Of a stretch of 64,000 nucleotides of DNA, positions 12,601-34,391 are shown in pieces. The DNA is taken from the NCBI RefSeq assembly GCF_014202995.1, contig NZ_JACHIA010000004.1:310001-374000 (forward strand), written 5' to 3'. The notes under the pieces were generated by a model. That model was not told the origin of the DNA and did no database searches. It saw only the letters and a program-made list of their open reading frames with translations. Each line of letters opens with the position of its first letter. Within the stretch, counting starts at the first letter, position 1. The stretch comes from Longimicrobium terrae. Lineage in GTDB: Bacteria; Gemmatimonadota; Gemmatimonadetes; Longimicrobiales; Longimicrobiaceae. The translations under genes were made by a program, and so were the position numbers.

Positions 12601-15600
12601 AAGACACGCCGGGCGACACGCGCATCGTGGCGTACTGGGTGGGCCAGGGCGCGGACGTGGAAAGCCTGCGCGCGCACCTGGGCGAGCGGCTGCCGGCGTA
12701 CATGGTGCCCTCGGCGTACGTCAGGCTGGATGAACTGCCGCTGGGCCGCACCGGCAAGCTGGACCGCAAGGCACTCCCGGTTCCGGAGGGCGACGCCTTT
12801 GCGCGGCACGGCTACGAAGCCCCGGTCGGGCCGGCGGAAGAAGCGCTCGCGGAGATCTGGGCCGAGGTGCTGGGCGTGGAGCGGGTGGGGCGCTGGGACC
12901 ACTTCTTTGAGCTCGGCGGGCACTCGCTGCTGGCCGTGCGGGTGATTTCGCGCGTGCGGCAGGCGCTGGGAGTGGAGATCGCGCTGGGCGAGGTCTTCGC
13001 CCGCCCGGTGCTGAGCGACTTTGCGCGCGAAGCGGGGACGGCGTCGCGGGCGGAGCTGCCGCCGGTGGAGCGCGCCTCCCGCGAGGGCCCCATCCCGCTG
13101 TCGTTTGCGCAGCAGCGGCTGTGGTTCCTGGAGCAGCTGGGCAACCTGGGCAGCACCTACCACGTGCGCATGCGCCGGCGCCTGTCGGGCGAGCTGGACC
13201 GCGAGGCGCTGGTGCGCGCGCTGGACCGCATCGTCGCCCGGCACGAGGCGCTGCGGACGACCTTTGCGCAGGTGAACGGCGTTCCGGAGCAGCGCATCGC
13301 CCCGGCGGACAGCGGCTTCCGCCTGGTGCAGCACGATCTGGAGGGGCGCGAGGACGCGGAACTCCGCCAACTGCTGGCGGACGAGTCCGCGGAGCCGTTC
13401 GATCTGCAGCGGGGACCGCTCATCCGCGGCCGCCTCATCCGCCTCGCCGCGGACGATCACCTGCTGCTGATCACGATGCACCACATCGTCAGCGACGGCT
13501 GGTCCAGCGGCGTGCTTACGCGTGAACTGGATGCGCTGTACGCGGCGTTCCGCGCCGGGGAGCCGGACCCGCTTCCCGAACTGGAGATCCAGTACGCGGA
13601 CTACGCGGTGTGGCAGCGCACGTGGGTGGCGGGCGAGGCCCTGCAGGCGCAGGCGGACTACTGGACGCGCACGCTGGCGGGCGCCCCGGAGCTGCTGGAG
13701 CTGCCCGCGGACCATCCCCGGCCGGCGCGGGTGGACCCCGCCGGCGCGCAGTTCGGCATCCAGCTGGACGGCACGCTGACGGCGGGGCTGCGGGCGCTGG
13801 CCCAGCGGCACGGCACCACGCCGTTCATGGTGGTTCTGGCGGGATGGGCGGCCGTGCTGGCCCGTCTTTCCGGCCAGGACGACGTGGTGATCGGCACGCC
13901 GACGGCCAACCGCGGACGGCGCGAGATCGAAGGGCTGATCGGCTTTTTCGTCAATACGCTGGCGCTGCGGATGGACCTGTCCGGCGCGCCCACGGTGGCG
14001 GAACTGCTGGGCCGCGTAAAGGAGCGGACGCTGGAGGCGCAGCAGCACCAGGACATTCCCTTTGAGCAGGTGGTGGAGCGGGTGGACCCGGTCCGCAGCC
14101 TGTCGCACACGCCGCTCTTTCAGGTGCTGTTCGCCTGGCAGAACGCGCCCGCGGACGGCTCCGGGCTTTCCGGGCCGGCGCTGGCCCCCGCGGCTCCCTC
14201 AGCCTTTGCCGCGGACACCACGGCCAAGTTCGACCTTTCCCTCAGCTTCATCGAGTGGGACGGGTGGATCACGGGCGGCGTGGAGTACGCCACCTCGCTC
14301 TTTGAGCGGGCGACGGTGGAGCGCTGGCTGGGCTACCTGCAGCGCGTGCTGGGCGAGATGGTGGCGGATGAGAACCGGCCCGTCACGCGGCTGGCGCTCA
14401 TGGCGGGCGACGAGCGCGCGCGGGTGCTGGAGGAGTGGAACCGCACGGAGGCGGACTTCCCCGCCGGGTCGTGCGTCCACGCGCTCTTTGAGCGGCAGGC
14501 GGCGCGCACGCCGGACGCGGCGGCCGTGGTTTCTGGTGATGAACAGCTCACCTACGCGGAGCTGAACGCACGGGCCAACCGGCTGGCGCACCACCTCCGC
14601 ACGCTGGGCGTGGGTCCCGACGTGCGCGTGGCGCTGGTGATGACGCGCTCCGCGGAACTGGTGCAGGCGGAGCTGGCTGTGCTCAAGGCCGGCGGAACGT
14701 ACGTGCCGCTGGACCCCGAGTACCCCGATGAGCGGCTGCGCGAGATGCTGGAGGACAGCGCCCCGGCCGCGCTGCTGACCACGCGCGCGCTGGCGGAGCG
14801 CTTCGCCGGGCTGAACGTGCCGGTGCTGGCGGTGGACGCGGACGCGCCGGCGTGGGCCTCCGGTCCGTCCACCAACCCGGCGGTGGATGGACTTACGTCG
14901 CGCCACCTGGCGTACGTGATGTACACGTCGGGCTCCACCGGCCGGCCCAAGGGGGTGATGGTGGCGCACCAGTCCATCGGGCGGCTGGTGGTGAACAACG
15001 GATATGCGGAGTTCGGCCCGGACGACCGCGTGGCCTTTGCCGCCAACCCGGCTTTCGACGCGTCCACCCTGGAAGTGTGGGCGCCGCTGGTGAACGGCGG
15101 GTGCATCGTCGTCATCGATCAGGACACGCTGCTGGAGCCGAGCCGCTTTGCCTTGGCGCTGCGGACGCACGAGGTCAGCGTCCTGTGGCTCACGGTGGGC
15201 CTGTTCAACCAGTACGCGGAGGCGCTGCGCGACGAGTGGCGGCGGCTGCGCTGCCTGATCGTGGGCGGCGACGCGCTGGACCCGCGTGTCATTGCCGGGG
15301 TGCTGCGCGGCGGCGCGCCCGCGCACCTGCTGAACGGATACGGGCCCACGGAAACGACGACCTTCGCCGTCACGCACGAGATCCGGTCGGTGTCGGAGGG
15401 CGCGCGCGGCATTCCGCTGGGGCGTCCCATCTCCAACACCCGCGTCTACGTGCTGGACGGGGCGCTGGAGCCGGTGCCGGGGGGCGTGGCGGGCGAGCTG
15501 TGCATCGGGGGCGCGGGGCTGGCGCGCGGCTACCAGGGCCGCCCCGCGCTCACGGCGGAGCGCTTCATCCCCGATCCGTTTTCCGCGGAACCGGGTGCGC

Positions 15601-18600
15601 GGGTGTACCGCACCGGCGACCGCGTGCGGTGGCGGATGGACGGAACGCTGGAGTTCCTGGGGCGCACGGACCACCAGGTGAAGGTGCGCGGCTTCCGCAT
15701 CGAGCCGGGCGAGATCGAGGCGCGGCTGGCGGAGCACCCGGCGGTGCGCGAGGCCGTGGTGCTGGTGCGCGAAGACGCGCCGGGCGACAAGCGGCTGGTG
15801 GCGTACGTGGCCGGCGACGAGGCGGCCGGCGCGGACGTGCTGCGCGCTCACCTGGCCGCGCGGCTGCCGGACTACATGGTTCCGGCGGCGTACGTGCGGC
15901 TGGACGCGCTTCCGCTCACCCCCAACGGCAAGGTGGACCGCCGGGCGCTTCCCGCGCCGGAGGGGGATGCGTACGCGTCCCGCGAGTACGAGGCGCCGGT
16001 GGGGGAGACGGAGACGGCGCTGGCCGGGATCTGGGCCGACGTGCTGGGCGTGGAGCGCGTGGGCCGGCACGACGGCTTCTTTGAGCTGGGCGGGCACTCG
16101 CTGCTGGCCGTTACGCTGATCGCGCGGATGCGGGCGCAGGGGCTGCACGCCGACGTGCGCACCCTGTTCACCGCGCCCACGGTGGCCGCGCTGGCGGCCG
16201 AGGTGGGCGGCGAGCACGCCGGCGTGCAGGTGCCGCCCAACGGGATTCCCGAGGGGAGCCCCGTCATCACGCCGGCGATGCTGCCGCTGGTGTCGCTGAC
16301 GCAGGCGGAGATCGACGGCATCGTGGCGGACGTGCCGGGCGGCGCGGCCAACGTGCAGGACATCTATCCGCTGGCCCCGCTGCAGGAAGGCTTTCTCTTC
16401 CACCACCTGGCCACCACGGAGGGTGATCCGTACCTGCTGCTGGGCAACCCCGTCACCTTTCCCGACCGGGAGCGGCTGGACGCGTACCTGGAAGCGTTCA
16501 GCGCGGTGATGGCGCGGCACGACATCCTGCGCACCGCGATCGTGTGGGAGAACGTTCCGGAGCCGGTGCAGGTGGTGTGGCGCCACGCTCCGCTTTCCGT
16601 GGAGGAGGTGGATGCCGATCCGGCGGACGGCGACGTGGCCGGGCAGCTGTACCGCCGGCTGGACCCGCGCTGGCACCGCATGGACATCCGCCGGGCGCCG
16701 CTGATGCGGGCGTGCATCGCGCCCGGCGCGGACGGGCGCTGGCTGCTTCTGCTGCTGCGCCACCACCTCACGGTGGACCACACGGCCATCGAGGTGCTGC
16801 GCCAGGAGATCCAGGCGCAGATGCAGGGGCGGGGCGACCAGCTTCCCGCGCCGCTGCCCTTCCGCAACTTCGTGGCGCAGGCCCGGCTGGGCGTGAGCCA
16901 GGAGGAGCATCGGCAGTTCTTTACGGAGATGCTGGGCGGCGTGGACGAGCCCACGGCCCCGTTCGGGCTGCTGGACGCGCGCGGCGACGGGTCCGGCATC
17001 GACGAGGCGCGGCTGTACGTGCAGGGCGCGCTGGCGGCCCGGCTGCGGGAGCGCGCGCGTGCGCTGGGGGTGAGCGCGGCCACGCTGTGCCACGTGGCGT
17101 GGGCGCAGGTGCTGGCCCGGGTGTCGGGACGGGACGACGTGGTGTTCGGCACGGTGCTGTTCGGGCGCATGCAGGGCGGCGAGGGCTCCGAGCGGGTGAT
17201 CGGCCCGTTCATGAACACGCTTCCCGTCCGCGTTCGCCTCGGCGCAGTGGGGGCGGAGGCGGCGGTGCGGCAGACGCAGGCGCTGCTGGCCGGGCTGATG
17301 CGCCACGAGCACGCCTCGCTGGCGCTGGCCCAGCGGTGCAGCGGCGTGGAGGCGCCGGCGCCGCTGTTCACCGCGCTGCTCAACTACCGCCACAGCGTGC
17401 AGGCGGCCGCGCCTCCCGCCGCGGCGGACGGGAAGGGAAGAAGCTCCGGCGAGCGCAACAACTATCCGCTGACGATGTCCGTGGACGACCTGGGCGAGGC
17501 GATGGCGCTCACCGCGCAGGTCAAGGCGCAGGTGGAGGCCGCACAGGTGTGCGCGTTGATGCACGGGGCGCTCGAGGGGCTGGTGGACGCGCTGGAGCGC
17601 GCGCCCGGGCGCGCCGTGGGCAGAATCGACGTGCTCCCGGCCGGGGAGCGCGCGCGGGTGCTGGAGGAGTGGAACCGGACGGACGCGGCGTACCCGGACG
17701 ATGCGTGCATCCACGAGCTGTTCGAGGCGCGGGTGCAGGAAGCGCCGGACGCGGTGGCGGTCGCCGGCGGGAACCGCTCGCTCACCCGTGCCGAGCTGAA
17801 CGCGCGGTCCAACCGCCTCGCGCATCACCTGCGGGAGATGGGCGTGGGGACGGAGTCGCGCGTGGCCGTCTGCGTGGAGCGCGGGGTGGAGATGGTGGTC
17901 GCCGTCCTCGCCGTCCTCAAGGCGGGCGGCGCGTACGTGCCGATGGACCCCGATCACCCGGAAGACCGGCTCCGCTACGTGCTGCGGGACAGCGCCCCCG
18001 CGGTGCTGCTGACGCAGGCGTCGCTGGCGGCGCTCTTCACGGGCGCCGGTCCCACGGTGGTGGCGATGGACGCGGATGCGGCCGACTGGGCGGACCGGCC
18101 GGCCACCGACCCGGCGCGCGCCGGGGTGACGGCGGACCACCTGGCGTACGTCATCTACACCTCCGGCTCCACCGGGCGGCCCAAGGGGGTGATGAACCTG
18201 CACCGCGGCGTCGTCAACCTTCTCTGGTCCATGGGGACGATGGTGGGAATGGGGCCGGACGACCGGCTTCTTTCCGTCACCACGCTGTCGTTCGACATCT
18301 CGGCGCTGGAGCTGTTCCTTCCGCTGGTCACCGGCGCGCGGGTGGAGGTGGTGGCGCGCGCGGCGGCGGCGGATCCCGTCCTGCTGCGGCAGGCCATCGC
18401 CGCGTCCGGCGCCACGGTGATGCAGGCCACGCCCGCGACGTGGCGGCTGCTGCTGGAAGGCGGCTGGACGGGCCAGCCGGGGCTGCGTGCCCTCTGCGGC
18501 GGCGAGGCGCTTCCGGCCGACCTGGCCGGGCGCCTGCGCGACCGCGTGGGTGCGCTGTGGAACGTGTACGGCCCCACGGAAACCACGATCTGGTCGTCCG

Positions 18601-20237
18601 CGCAGCGGGTGGGCGCGGCGGCCGGGGCGCGGCCGCAGGTGCCCATCGGCGCCCCCGTGGCCAACACGCGGATGTACGTGCTGGACGGGCGCGGCGACCC
18701 GGCGCCCGCCGGCGTGGCGGGGGAAATCTGCATCGGCGGGACGGGGGTGGCGCGCGGCTACCTGGGCCGCCCCGGACTGACGGCGGAGCGCTTCGTTCCC
18801 GATCCCGTCGGACAGCCGGGGGCGCGGATGTACCGCACGGGCGACCTGGGGCGGTGGCTGGCGGACGGGACGCTGGAGTACCTGGGGCGCAACGACTTCC
18901 AGGTGAAGGTGCGCGGCTTCCGCATTGAACTGGGCGAGATCGAGGCGCGCCTGGCGGAGCACCCGGGCGTGCGCGAAGCCGTGGTCATGGCCCGCGAAGA
19001 CACGCCGGGCGACACGCGGCTGGTGGCGTACGTTTCCGGCGACGAGAGCGCCGGCGCGGACGCGCTGCGTGCCTACGCGGGGGAGACGCTCCCCTCGTAC
19101 ATGGTGCCGGGGGTGTACGTGCGGATGGATCGCTGGCCGCTCACGGCCAACGGCAAGCTGGACCGCAAGGCGCTGCCGGCCCCCGAGGGCGGGGCACTGG
19201 GCGCCCACGCGTACGAGGCGCCCGTGGGCGAGGCGGAGCAGGCGCTGGCCGCGATCTGGGCGGAGGTGCTGGGCGTGGAGCGGGTGGGCCGCTGGGACAA
19301 CTTCTTTGCGCTGGGCGGGCACTCGCTGCTGGCCGTGCGGGTGATCGGGCGGATGCGGCAGGCGCTGGGGGTGGAGCTTCCCCTGACGCACGTATTCTCC
19401 CATCCCACGGTGGAATCGCTGGCGGCGCGCATCGCCGCGCCGGAGGCCGCCGATCCGGCGGACCGGGCCATTGCCGTCCGCGCGGCGGGTTCGGAGCGCC
19501 CGCTCTTCTTGGCGTACACGGCCGCCGGGGCCACCGCCTACGCGCAGGTGCTGCATCCGCACATCCACCCGGACGTGCCGGTGTACGCGCTTCCGGCGCC
19601 GGCCTTTTCCGATGGGCAGCCGCGGACGGTGGAGCAGATGGCGGCGCGCCTGGTGCGGATGATCCGCGAGGTGCAGCCCGCCGGGCCGTACCGCGTCGGG
19701 GGATGGTCGTTCGGCGGCGTGCTGGCGTACGAGACCGCCGCGCAGCTCATCGCCCAGAACGAGACGGTGGAGTTCGTGGGGATGCTGGATACGTACGCCC
19801 CGGAGTACTTCCGCCTCATGCACGCGGCGGAGGCGGAGGCGGACGGTCTGAGCGAGGCGGACGGGTCCGCCGATGGGGCGGAGGATGCGGATCTGGAGGC
19901 GCAGGTGGACCGGCTGCGGGCGGAGGGCAGGCTTCCCGCTCACGTGACGGCCGCGCACTTCCGGGAGACGCGCAAGCGCGGGCGCCTGAACGAGGAGGCG
20001 GTGCGGGGCTATCATCCCCGGCCGCTCCCCGTGGCCGTTGACCTCTTTCCCGCGCAGGAGGGGTTGATGGATGACCCGTCGCGCGGCTGGCGGGACCTGC
20101 TCCCCGATGGATCGCTCCGGCTGACGACCGTGCCGGGAACGCACTCGTCCATGATGGGCGCGCCCAACGCGGCCGTGCTGGGCGAGGCGCTGACCCGGAT
20201 TCTGCGGGCGGCGGCGGAGACCGGCACCCCGGCGTAA
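9648..20237 (+). CDS. NRPS, terminal subunit of line 1: TubC-docking-[C-A-PCP]x3-TE; Asn-Val-Gly predicted
   Basis: 3529 aa, GTG start overlapping the previous stop by 4 bases. Residues 7-60 form a TubC-like N-terminal docking domain (TLDAVFARISAAGIRLRNRG, then LDPELLAALREHKAELL). Module 1: dual E/C-type C (HHLATTEGD near 115, HHLAGDH near 235), A (near 700), PCP (near 1091). Module 2: ordinary C (HHIVSDG near 1278), A (near 1758), PCP (near 2150). Module 3: dual-type C (HHLATTEGD near 2251, HHLTVDH near 2372), A (near 2835), PCP (near 3224). TE from about 3270: nucleophile in GWSFGG near 3354, likely acid in MLDTYAPEY, His in PGTHSSMM near 3498. Codes: D-L-A-K-V-G-E-V-G-K (Asn-like), D-A-L-W-I-G-G-T-F-K (Val), D-I-L-Q-L-G-V-I-W-K (Gly). 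Motif HH(L/I)xxxxGD is the published dual epimerization/condensation signature, implying a D residue before Asn and D-Val before Gly. This should be the chain-releasing subunit. Confidence 0.95.
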   Translation: MTMAAPMTLDAVFARISAAGIRLRNRGGELGVAGNRERLDPELLAALREHKAELLERMEDGGDWWTPPLIRPEMLPLVSLTQAEIDGIVATVPGGAANVQDIYPLAPLQEGFLFHHLATTEGDPYLLGTISRFATREMLDAYVQAFGAVIARHDILRTAIVWENVPEPVQVVWRRAPLPVEEVEIDPAQGDVAAQLYGRFDPRRHRIDVRQAPLLRCHVAREADGESWVLLLLLHHLAGDHTTITVLKEEIEAHLTGRESALPRPVPFRNLVAQVRLGVSQEEHQAFFTEMLGDVDEPTAPFGLLDARGDGSGIEQGRLEVDEALGARLRERARALGVSAATLCHLAWGQVLARASGRDDVVFGTVLFGRMQGGEGAERVMGPFLNTLPIRVRLGDVGAEAGVRQTHAVLAGLMRHEHASLVLAQRCSAVDASAPLFTSMLNYRYSKRRTPVGAAPAPGGRTSQAGERTTYPLTISVDDLGDGFALTVLAPVTVQPLRVCWMMHTALESLVSALETAPGAALGRLDVLSREERAKVVDEWNRTDAALPPEWSIHGLFEAQAARTPDAPAVIFAGQQLTFAELDRRANQLAHHLRGLDIGAEDRVALCMERSLDLLPAFFGIMKAGAAYVPLEPTHPADRLAYTLEDSGARMLLTQSWLADGLPEARPETLFVDQMAETLAAEPAERPESGAGPESLAYVYYTSGSTGRPKGVLMHHIGPVNYFAWAREEYLSNGGSGAPVFSSMSVDLTLANFVPLFAGQPIELLPEGPGVEALAEVIRRRPGYAMIKITPTHLSLLNQVLSPEDAAGSGATLVIGADNLLAEPTLFWREHAPGVRLLNEYGPTETVVGCSLYELPVGRHTEGRIPFGKPIQNLTHYVLDARMQPVGVGVAGELYIGGIGVARGYLGRPQLTAEKFVPDPFAGEPGARFYRTGDRVRWLADGNLEFLGRIDFQVKVRGYRIELGEIEERLREHPGVRHAAVLIREDTPGDTRIVAYWVGQGADVESLRAHLGERLPAYMVPSAYVRLDELPLGRTGKLDRKALPVPEGDAFARHGYEAPVGPAEEALAEIWAEVLGVERVGRWDHFFELGGHSLLAVRVISRVRQALGVEIALGEVFARPVLSDFAREAGTASRAELPPVERASREGPIPLSFAQQRLWFLEQLGNLGSTYHVRMRRRLSGELDREALVRALDRIVARHEALRTTFAQVNGVPEQRIAPADSGFRLVQHDLEGREDAELRQLLADESAEPFDLQRGPLIRGRLIRLAADDHLLLITMHHIVSDGWSSGVLTRELDALYAAFRAGEPDPLPELEIQYADYAVWQRTWVAGEALQAQADYWTRTLAGAPELLELPADHPRPARVDPAGAQFGIQLDGTLTAGLRALAQRHGTTPFMVVLAGWAAVLARLSGQDDVVIGTPTANRGRREIEGLIGFFVNTLALRMDLSGAPTVAELLGRVKERTLEAQQHQDIPFEQVVERVDPVRSLSHTPLFQVLFAWQNAPADGSGLSGPALAPAAPSAFAADTTAKFDLSLSFIEWDGWITGGVEYATSLFERATVERWLGYLQRVLGEMVADENRPVTRLALMAGDERARVLEEWNRTEADFPAGSCVHALFERQAARTPDAAAVVSGDEQLTYAELNARANRLAHHLRTLGVGPDVRVALVMTRSAELVQAELAVLKAGGTYVPLDPEYPDERLREMLEDSAPAALLTTRALAERFAGLNVPVLAVDADAPAWASGPSTNPAVDGLTSRHLAYVMYTSGSTGRPKGVMVAHQSIGRLVVNNGYAEFGPDDRVAFAANPAFDASTLEVWAPLVNGGCIVVIDQDTLLEPSRFALALRTHEVSVLWLTVGLFNQYAEALRDEWRRLRCLIVGGDALDPRVIAGVLRGGAPAHLLNGYGPTETTTFAVTHEIRSVSEGARGIPLGRPISNTRVYVLDGALEPVPGGVAGELCIGGAGLARGYQGRPALTAERFIPDPFSAEPGARVYRTGDRVRWRMDGTLEFLGRTDHQVKVRGFRIEPGEIEARLAEHPAVREAVVLVREDAPGDKRLVAYVAGDEAAGADVLRAHLAARLPDYMVPAAYVRLDALPLTPNGKVDRRALPAPEGDAYASREYEAPVGETETALAGIWADVLGVERVGRHDGFFELGGHSLLAVTLIARMRAQGLHADVRTLFTAPTVAALAAEVGGEHAGVQVPPNGIPEGSPVITPAMLPLVSLTQAEIDGIVADVPGGAANVQDIYPLAPLQEGFLFHHLATTEGDPYLLLGNPVTFPDRERLDAYLEAFSAVMARHDILRTAIVWENVPEPVQVVWRHAPLSVEEVDADPADGDVAGQLYRRLDPRWHRMDIRRAPLMRACIAPGADGRWLLLLLRHHLTVDHTAIEVLRQEIQAQMQGRGDQLPAPLPFRNFVAQARLGVSQEEHRQFFTEMLGGVDEPTAPFGLLDARGDGSGIDEARLYVQGALAARLRERARALGVSAATLCHVAWAQVLARVSGRDDVVFGTVLFGRMQGGEGSERVIGPFMNTLPVRVRLGAVGAEAAVRQTQALLAGLMRHEHASLALAQRCSGVEAPAPLFTALLNYRHSVQAAAPPAAADGKGRSSGERNNYPLTMSVDDLGEAMALTAQVKAQVEAAQVCALMHGALEGLVDALERAPGRAVGRIDVLPAGERARVLEEWNRTDAAYPDDACIHELFEARVQEAPDAVAVAGGNRSLTRAELNARSNRLAHHLREMGVGTESRVAVCVERGVEMVVAVLAVLKAGGAYVPMDPDHPEDRLRYVLRDSAPAVLLTQASLAALFTGAGPTVVAMDADAADWADRPATDPARAGVTADHLAYVIYTSGSTGRPKGVMNLHRGVVNLLWSMGTMVGMGPDDRLLSVTTLSFDISALELFLPLVTGARVEVVARAAAADPVLLRQAIAASGATVMQATPATWRLLLEGGWTGQPGLRALCGGEALPADLAGRLRDRVGALWNVYGPTETTIWSSAQRVGAAAGARPQVPIGAPVANTRMYVLDGRGDPAPAGVAGEICIGGTGVARGYLGRPGLTAERFVPDPVGQPGARMYRTGDLGRWLADGTLEYLGRNDFQVKVRGFRIELGEIEARLAEHPGVREAVVMAREDTPGDTRLVAYVSGDESAGADALRAYAGETLPSYMVPGVYVRMDRWPLTANGKLDRKALPAPEGGALGAHAYEAPVGEAEQALAAIWAEVLGVERVGRWDNFFALGGHSLLAVRVIGRMRQALGVELPLTHVFSHPTVESLAARIAAPEAADPADRAIAVRAAGSERPLFLAYTAAGATAYAQVLHPHIHPDVPVYALPAPAFSDGQPRTVEQMAARLVRMIREVQPAGPYRVGGWSFGGVLAYETAAQLIAQNETVEFVGMLDTYAPEYFRLMHAAEAEADGLSEADGSADGAEDADLEAQVDRLRAEGRLPAHVTAAHFRETRKRGRLNEEAVRGYHPRPLPVAVDLFPAQEGLMDDPSRGWRDLLPDGSLRLTTVPGTHSSMMGAPNAAVLGEALTRILRAAAETGTPA
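9666..9830 (+). other. TubC-like N-terminal docking domain
   Basis: About 55 residues before the first C domain have the TubC-docking pattern: a short helix, a beta-hairpin stretch (IRLRNRGGELGVAG) and a LDPELLAALREHKAELL helix. TubC-type domains bind short acidic C-terminal peptides, and the preceding protein ends in DDEDVEV. The domain is nearly duplicated at 51220-51385. Confidence 0.75.
19480..20234 (+). other. Type I thioesterase domain of line 1
   Basis: About 250 residues after the last PCP with an alpha/beta-hydrolase core (LFLAYTAAGATAYAQVL, GGWSFGGVLAYE) and a Ser/Asp/His triad in order (GWSFGG, MLDTYAPEY, PGTHSSMM). It releases the finished peptide by hydrolysis or cyclization; the sequence does not say which. 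Between the Asp and His strands lies an acidic, Ala-rich segment (AEAEADGLSEADGSADGAED) where the lid would be. Confidence 0.85.
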
Positions 20238-20339
20238 CGGCGTGATGACGTGACGGCGGTGCGGTGGAGGTGAACGGCGGATTCGCTGGCGTCTCCCCCG
20301 GGAGACCGGCTCCGGGTTCGGTTCCGGAGTGAGGATCAG

Positions 20340-20380
20340 GACAAAGGGCCGGACCCCGTGGCGGGGTCCGGCCCTTTGTC
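20340..20380 (+). terminator. Perfect 19-bp terminator hairpin after line 1
   Basis: A 19-bp perfect stem (20340-20358 with 20362-20380; core AAAGGGCCGGACCCCG) closes on a 3-base loop TGG, about 100 bases after the TE gene. The right arm ends CCCTTTGTC, so the T-tract is weak but partly inside the stem. The A-rich left arm allows it to work in both directions. It separates line 1 from the line 2 transcription unit. Confidence 0.75.
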
Positions 20381-20490
20381 GTGTGGTCCAACATCGGATG
20401 TCCGACGATCCGCTGAACCGCTGAACCGACGAGTGCAGCTTGTTGCGGAAAGCCTTGTTCGGCGGCAGGCCGGGAGGCCCCTCCCCCCCG

Positions 20491-20525
20491 CCCCTCCCCG
20501 TGCAAAACTGCCGCACGGAGAGGGG
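20491..20525. repeat. Imperfect inverted repeat
   Basis: CCCCTCCCCGTGC (20491-20503) pairs with 20513-20525 at 12 of 13 positions around a 9-base loop (AAAACTGCC). It may be a dispersed palindromic element or a second terminator; no second copy is seen in this window. Confidence 0.4.
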
Positions 20526-20675
20526 GAGAACTCACACGGGGCGCGAGGCTTCCGTGCGGGGGAAGCTTCGCCCGTGTTCGCGGGGCGTCGTCCATCCCGG
20601 GCTCGCGATTCCGTGGGTTCGGGGCGAGCGCGGGCGGGATGACGGCGCACGGCGCGAACGCCGGCTCCGGCACAT

Positions 20676-20702
20676 CATCCACCTGATCGCGATCCCTGAA
20701 AG
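20676..20702. repeat. 27-bp intergenic repeat, copy 1
   Basis: CATCCACCTGATCGCGATC followed by CCTGAAAG; an exact second copy lies at 62133-62159. It contains the palindrome GATCGCGATC. In both places it lies between a terminator and a downstream promoter. It may be a dispersed element of the genome or a shared regulatory site. Confidence 0.7.
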
Positions 20703-20908
20703 ACGGCGCTTCTACCGCTCATTATACGCCACGTATATGCACTTCGGAATTCCGCGCAGGTGCAGGCTCCGCCTCGTTTCAGGCGCTCGGGCTGCCCGGC
20801 GGGGGACGCGGAGGGCAGGCGGCATCTGGCGCGTGCGGAGAAGGTCCGGCGCGCGCGGGGGGACCGGGGAGCCGCGCGGGCTCTGGCCCCGCGCGCCGCG
20901 GGGGACGG

Positions 20909-20937
20909 TTGAAGTAATGTTATCCGCCAGTTATACT
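20909..20937 (+). promoter_or_regulatory. Sigma70-type promoter for the four-module gene
   Basis: -35 TTGAAG (20909-20914), 17-base spacer, -10 TATACT (20932-20937). The spacer is AT-rich for this genome and resembles the promoter at 62486 in sequence as well as layout (GTT(A/T)TCCGCC(A/G)GT in both). Initiation near 20944 would give a leader of over 500 bases before the ATG at 21468. Confidence 0.7.
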
Positions 20938-20943
20938 TGGGCT

Positions 20944-21467
20944 TCCATCCACCCACTCCTCCAGGGTGGCCCCCTCTTCCGGTTGCGCGGCCGACGGTGC
21001 ACTCCCCTGTGCGCCGAGGCAGGCGAACGCACGAGCAGGACGGCTGCCACGACTGCCGCGCCACCCGCGGGGACCGGCGCAGCGGGGGAAACAGGCGGCG
21101 CGAACGACGGAAACGCGCGCGCCCCGGCCGCTGACATTTGGCGCCGGATCTAGACACACGACACAAGGCAGGCGCGGTACGCCCGGCCATCCAGGCGCGC
21201 GGGCACCCACCTGCCGAGCCCCATGCGAAGGCGGGTCGCGACGAGCGGGGACGCGCAACGGGATTCCCGCCGCCGTCCCCGCTGATCTGCTTCTGGCCCA
21301 GACCGCCCCGCGACCGGGGCAGGCCGCCGTGAGCGGCCTGTTCGCCCGCCCGTGCTCCCCGACGCCAACACCCGGTCGCGGCAACGGACCGGACCCGCCC
21401 GGCTCCCCCGCCCACGCCCCCCGCGGCGTGCGGCCGGGAACGACAACCCATCCTCAAAGCAGCGCTC
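20944..21467 (+). other. Long untranslated leader of the line 2 operon
   Basis: About 520 bases separate the predicted start of transcription from the ATG. It holds two blocks shared with the leader of the gene at 62892: GCTGACATTT-N6-GGATCT (21130-21151) and GCTGATCTGCTT (21281-21292). Its last 95 bases resemble the leader at 3042-3144. I find no known riboswitch and no convincing leader-peptide gene. Confidence 0.5.
21130..21151 (+). promoter_or_regulatory. Conserved leader block, copy 1
   Basis: GCTGACATTT-N6-GGATCT; the same block occurs at 62679-62700, about 190 bases after the matching promoter in both cases. Conservation outside coding DNA suggests a regulatory RNA or protein-binding role, or recent duplication. 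Confidence 0.5.
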
Positions 21468-34370
<12,903 letters not shown>

Positions 34371-34391
34371 TGCTCCGCGACAAGAACGAAC

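Larger units (their letters stand above)
20381..20908. other. Intergenic stretch with no convincing gene
   Basis: Open frames here have no recognisable domain or start signal and change frame against the surrounding hairpins and repeats. The stretch holds an imperfect hairpin (20491-20525) and one copy of a 27-bp repeat (20676-20702), and includes an AT-richer patch (TCATTATACGCCACGTATATGC, about 20717-20738) that stands out in this GC-rich DNA. Confidence 0.6.

Noticed and set aside
20358-21153. Possible small genes in the first large gap (frames at 20358-20642 and 20440-21153)
   Set aside because: They run through the terminator, the hairpin, the 27-bp repeat and the promoter, lack ribosome sites, and have Arg/Gly/Pro-rich composition typical of GC-rich non-coding DNA.
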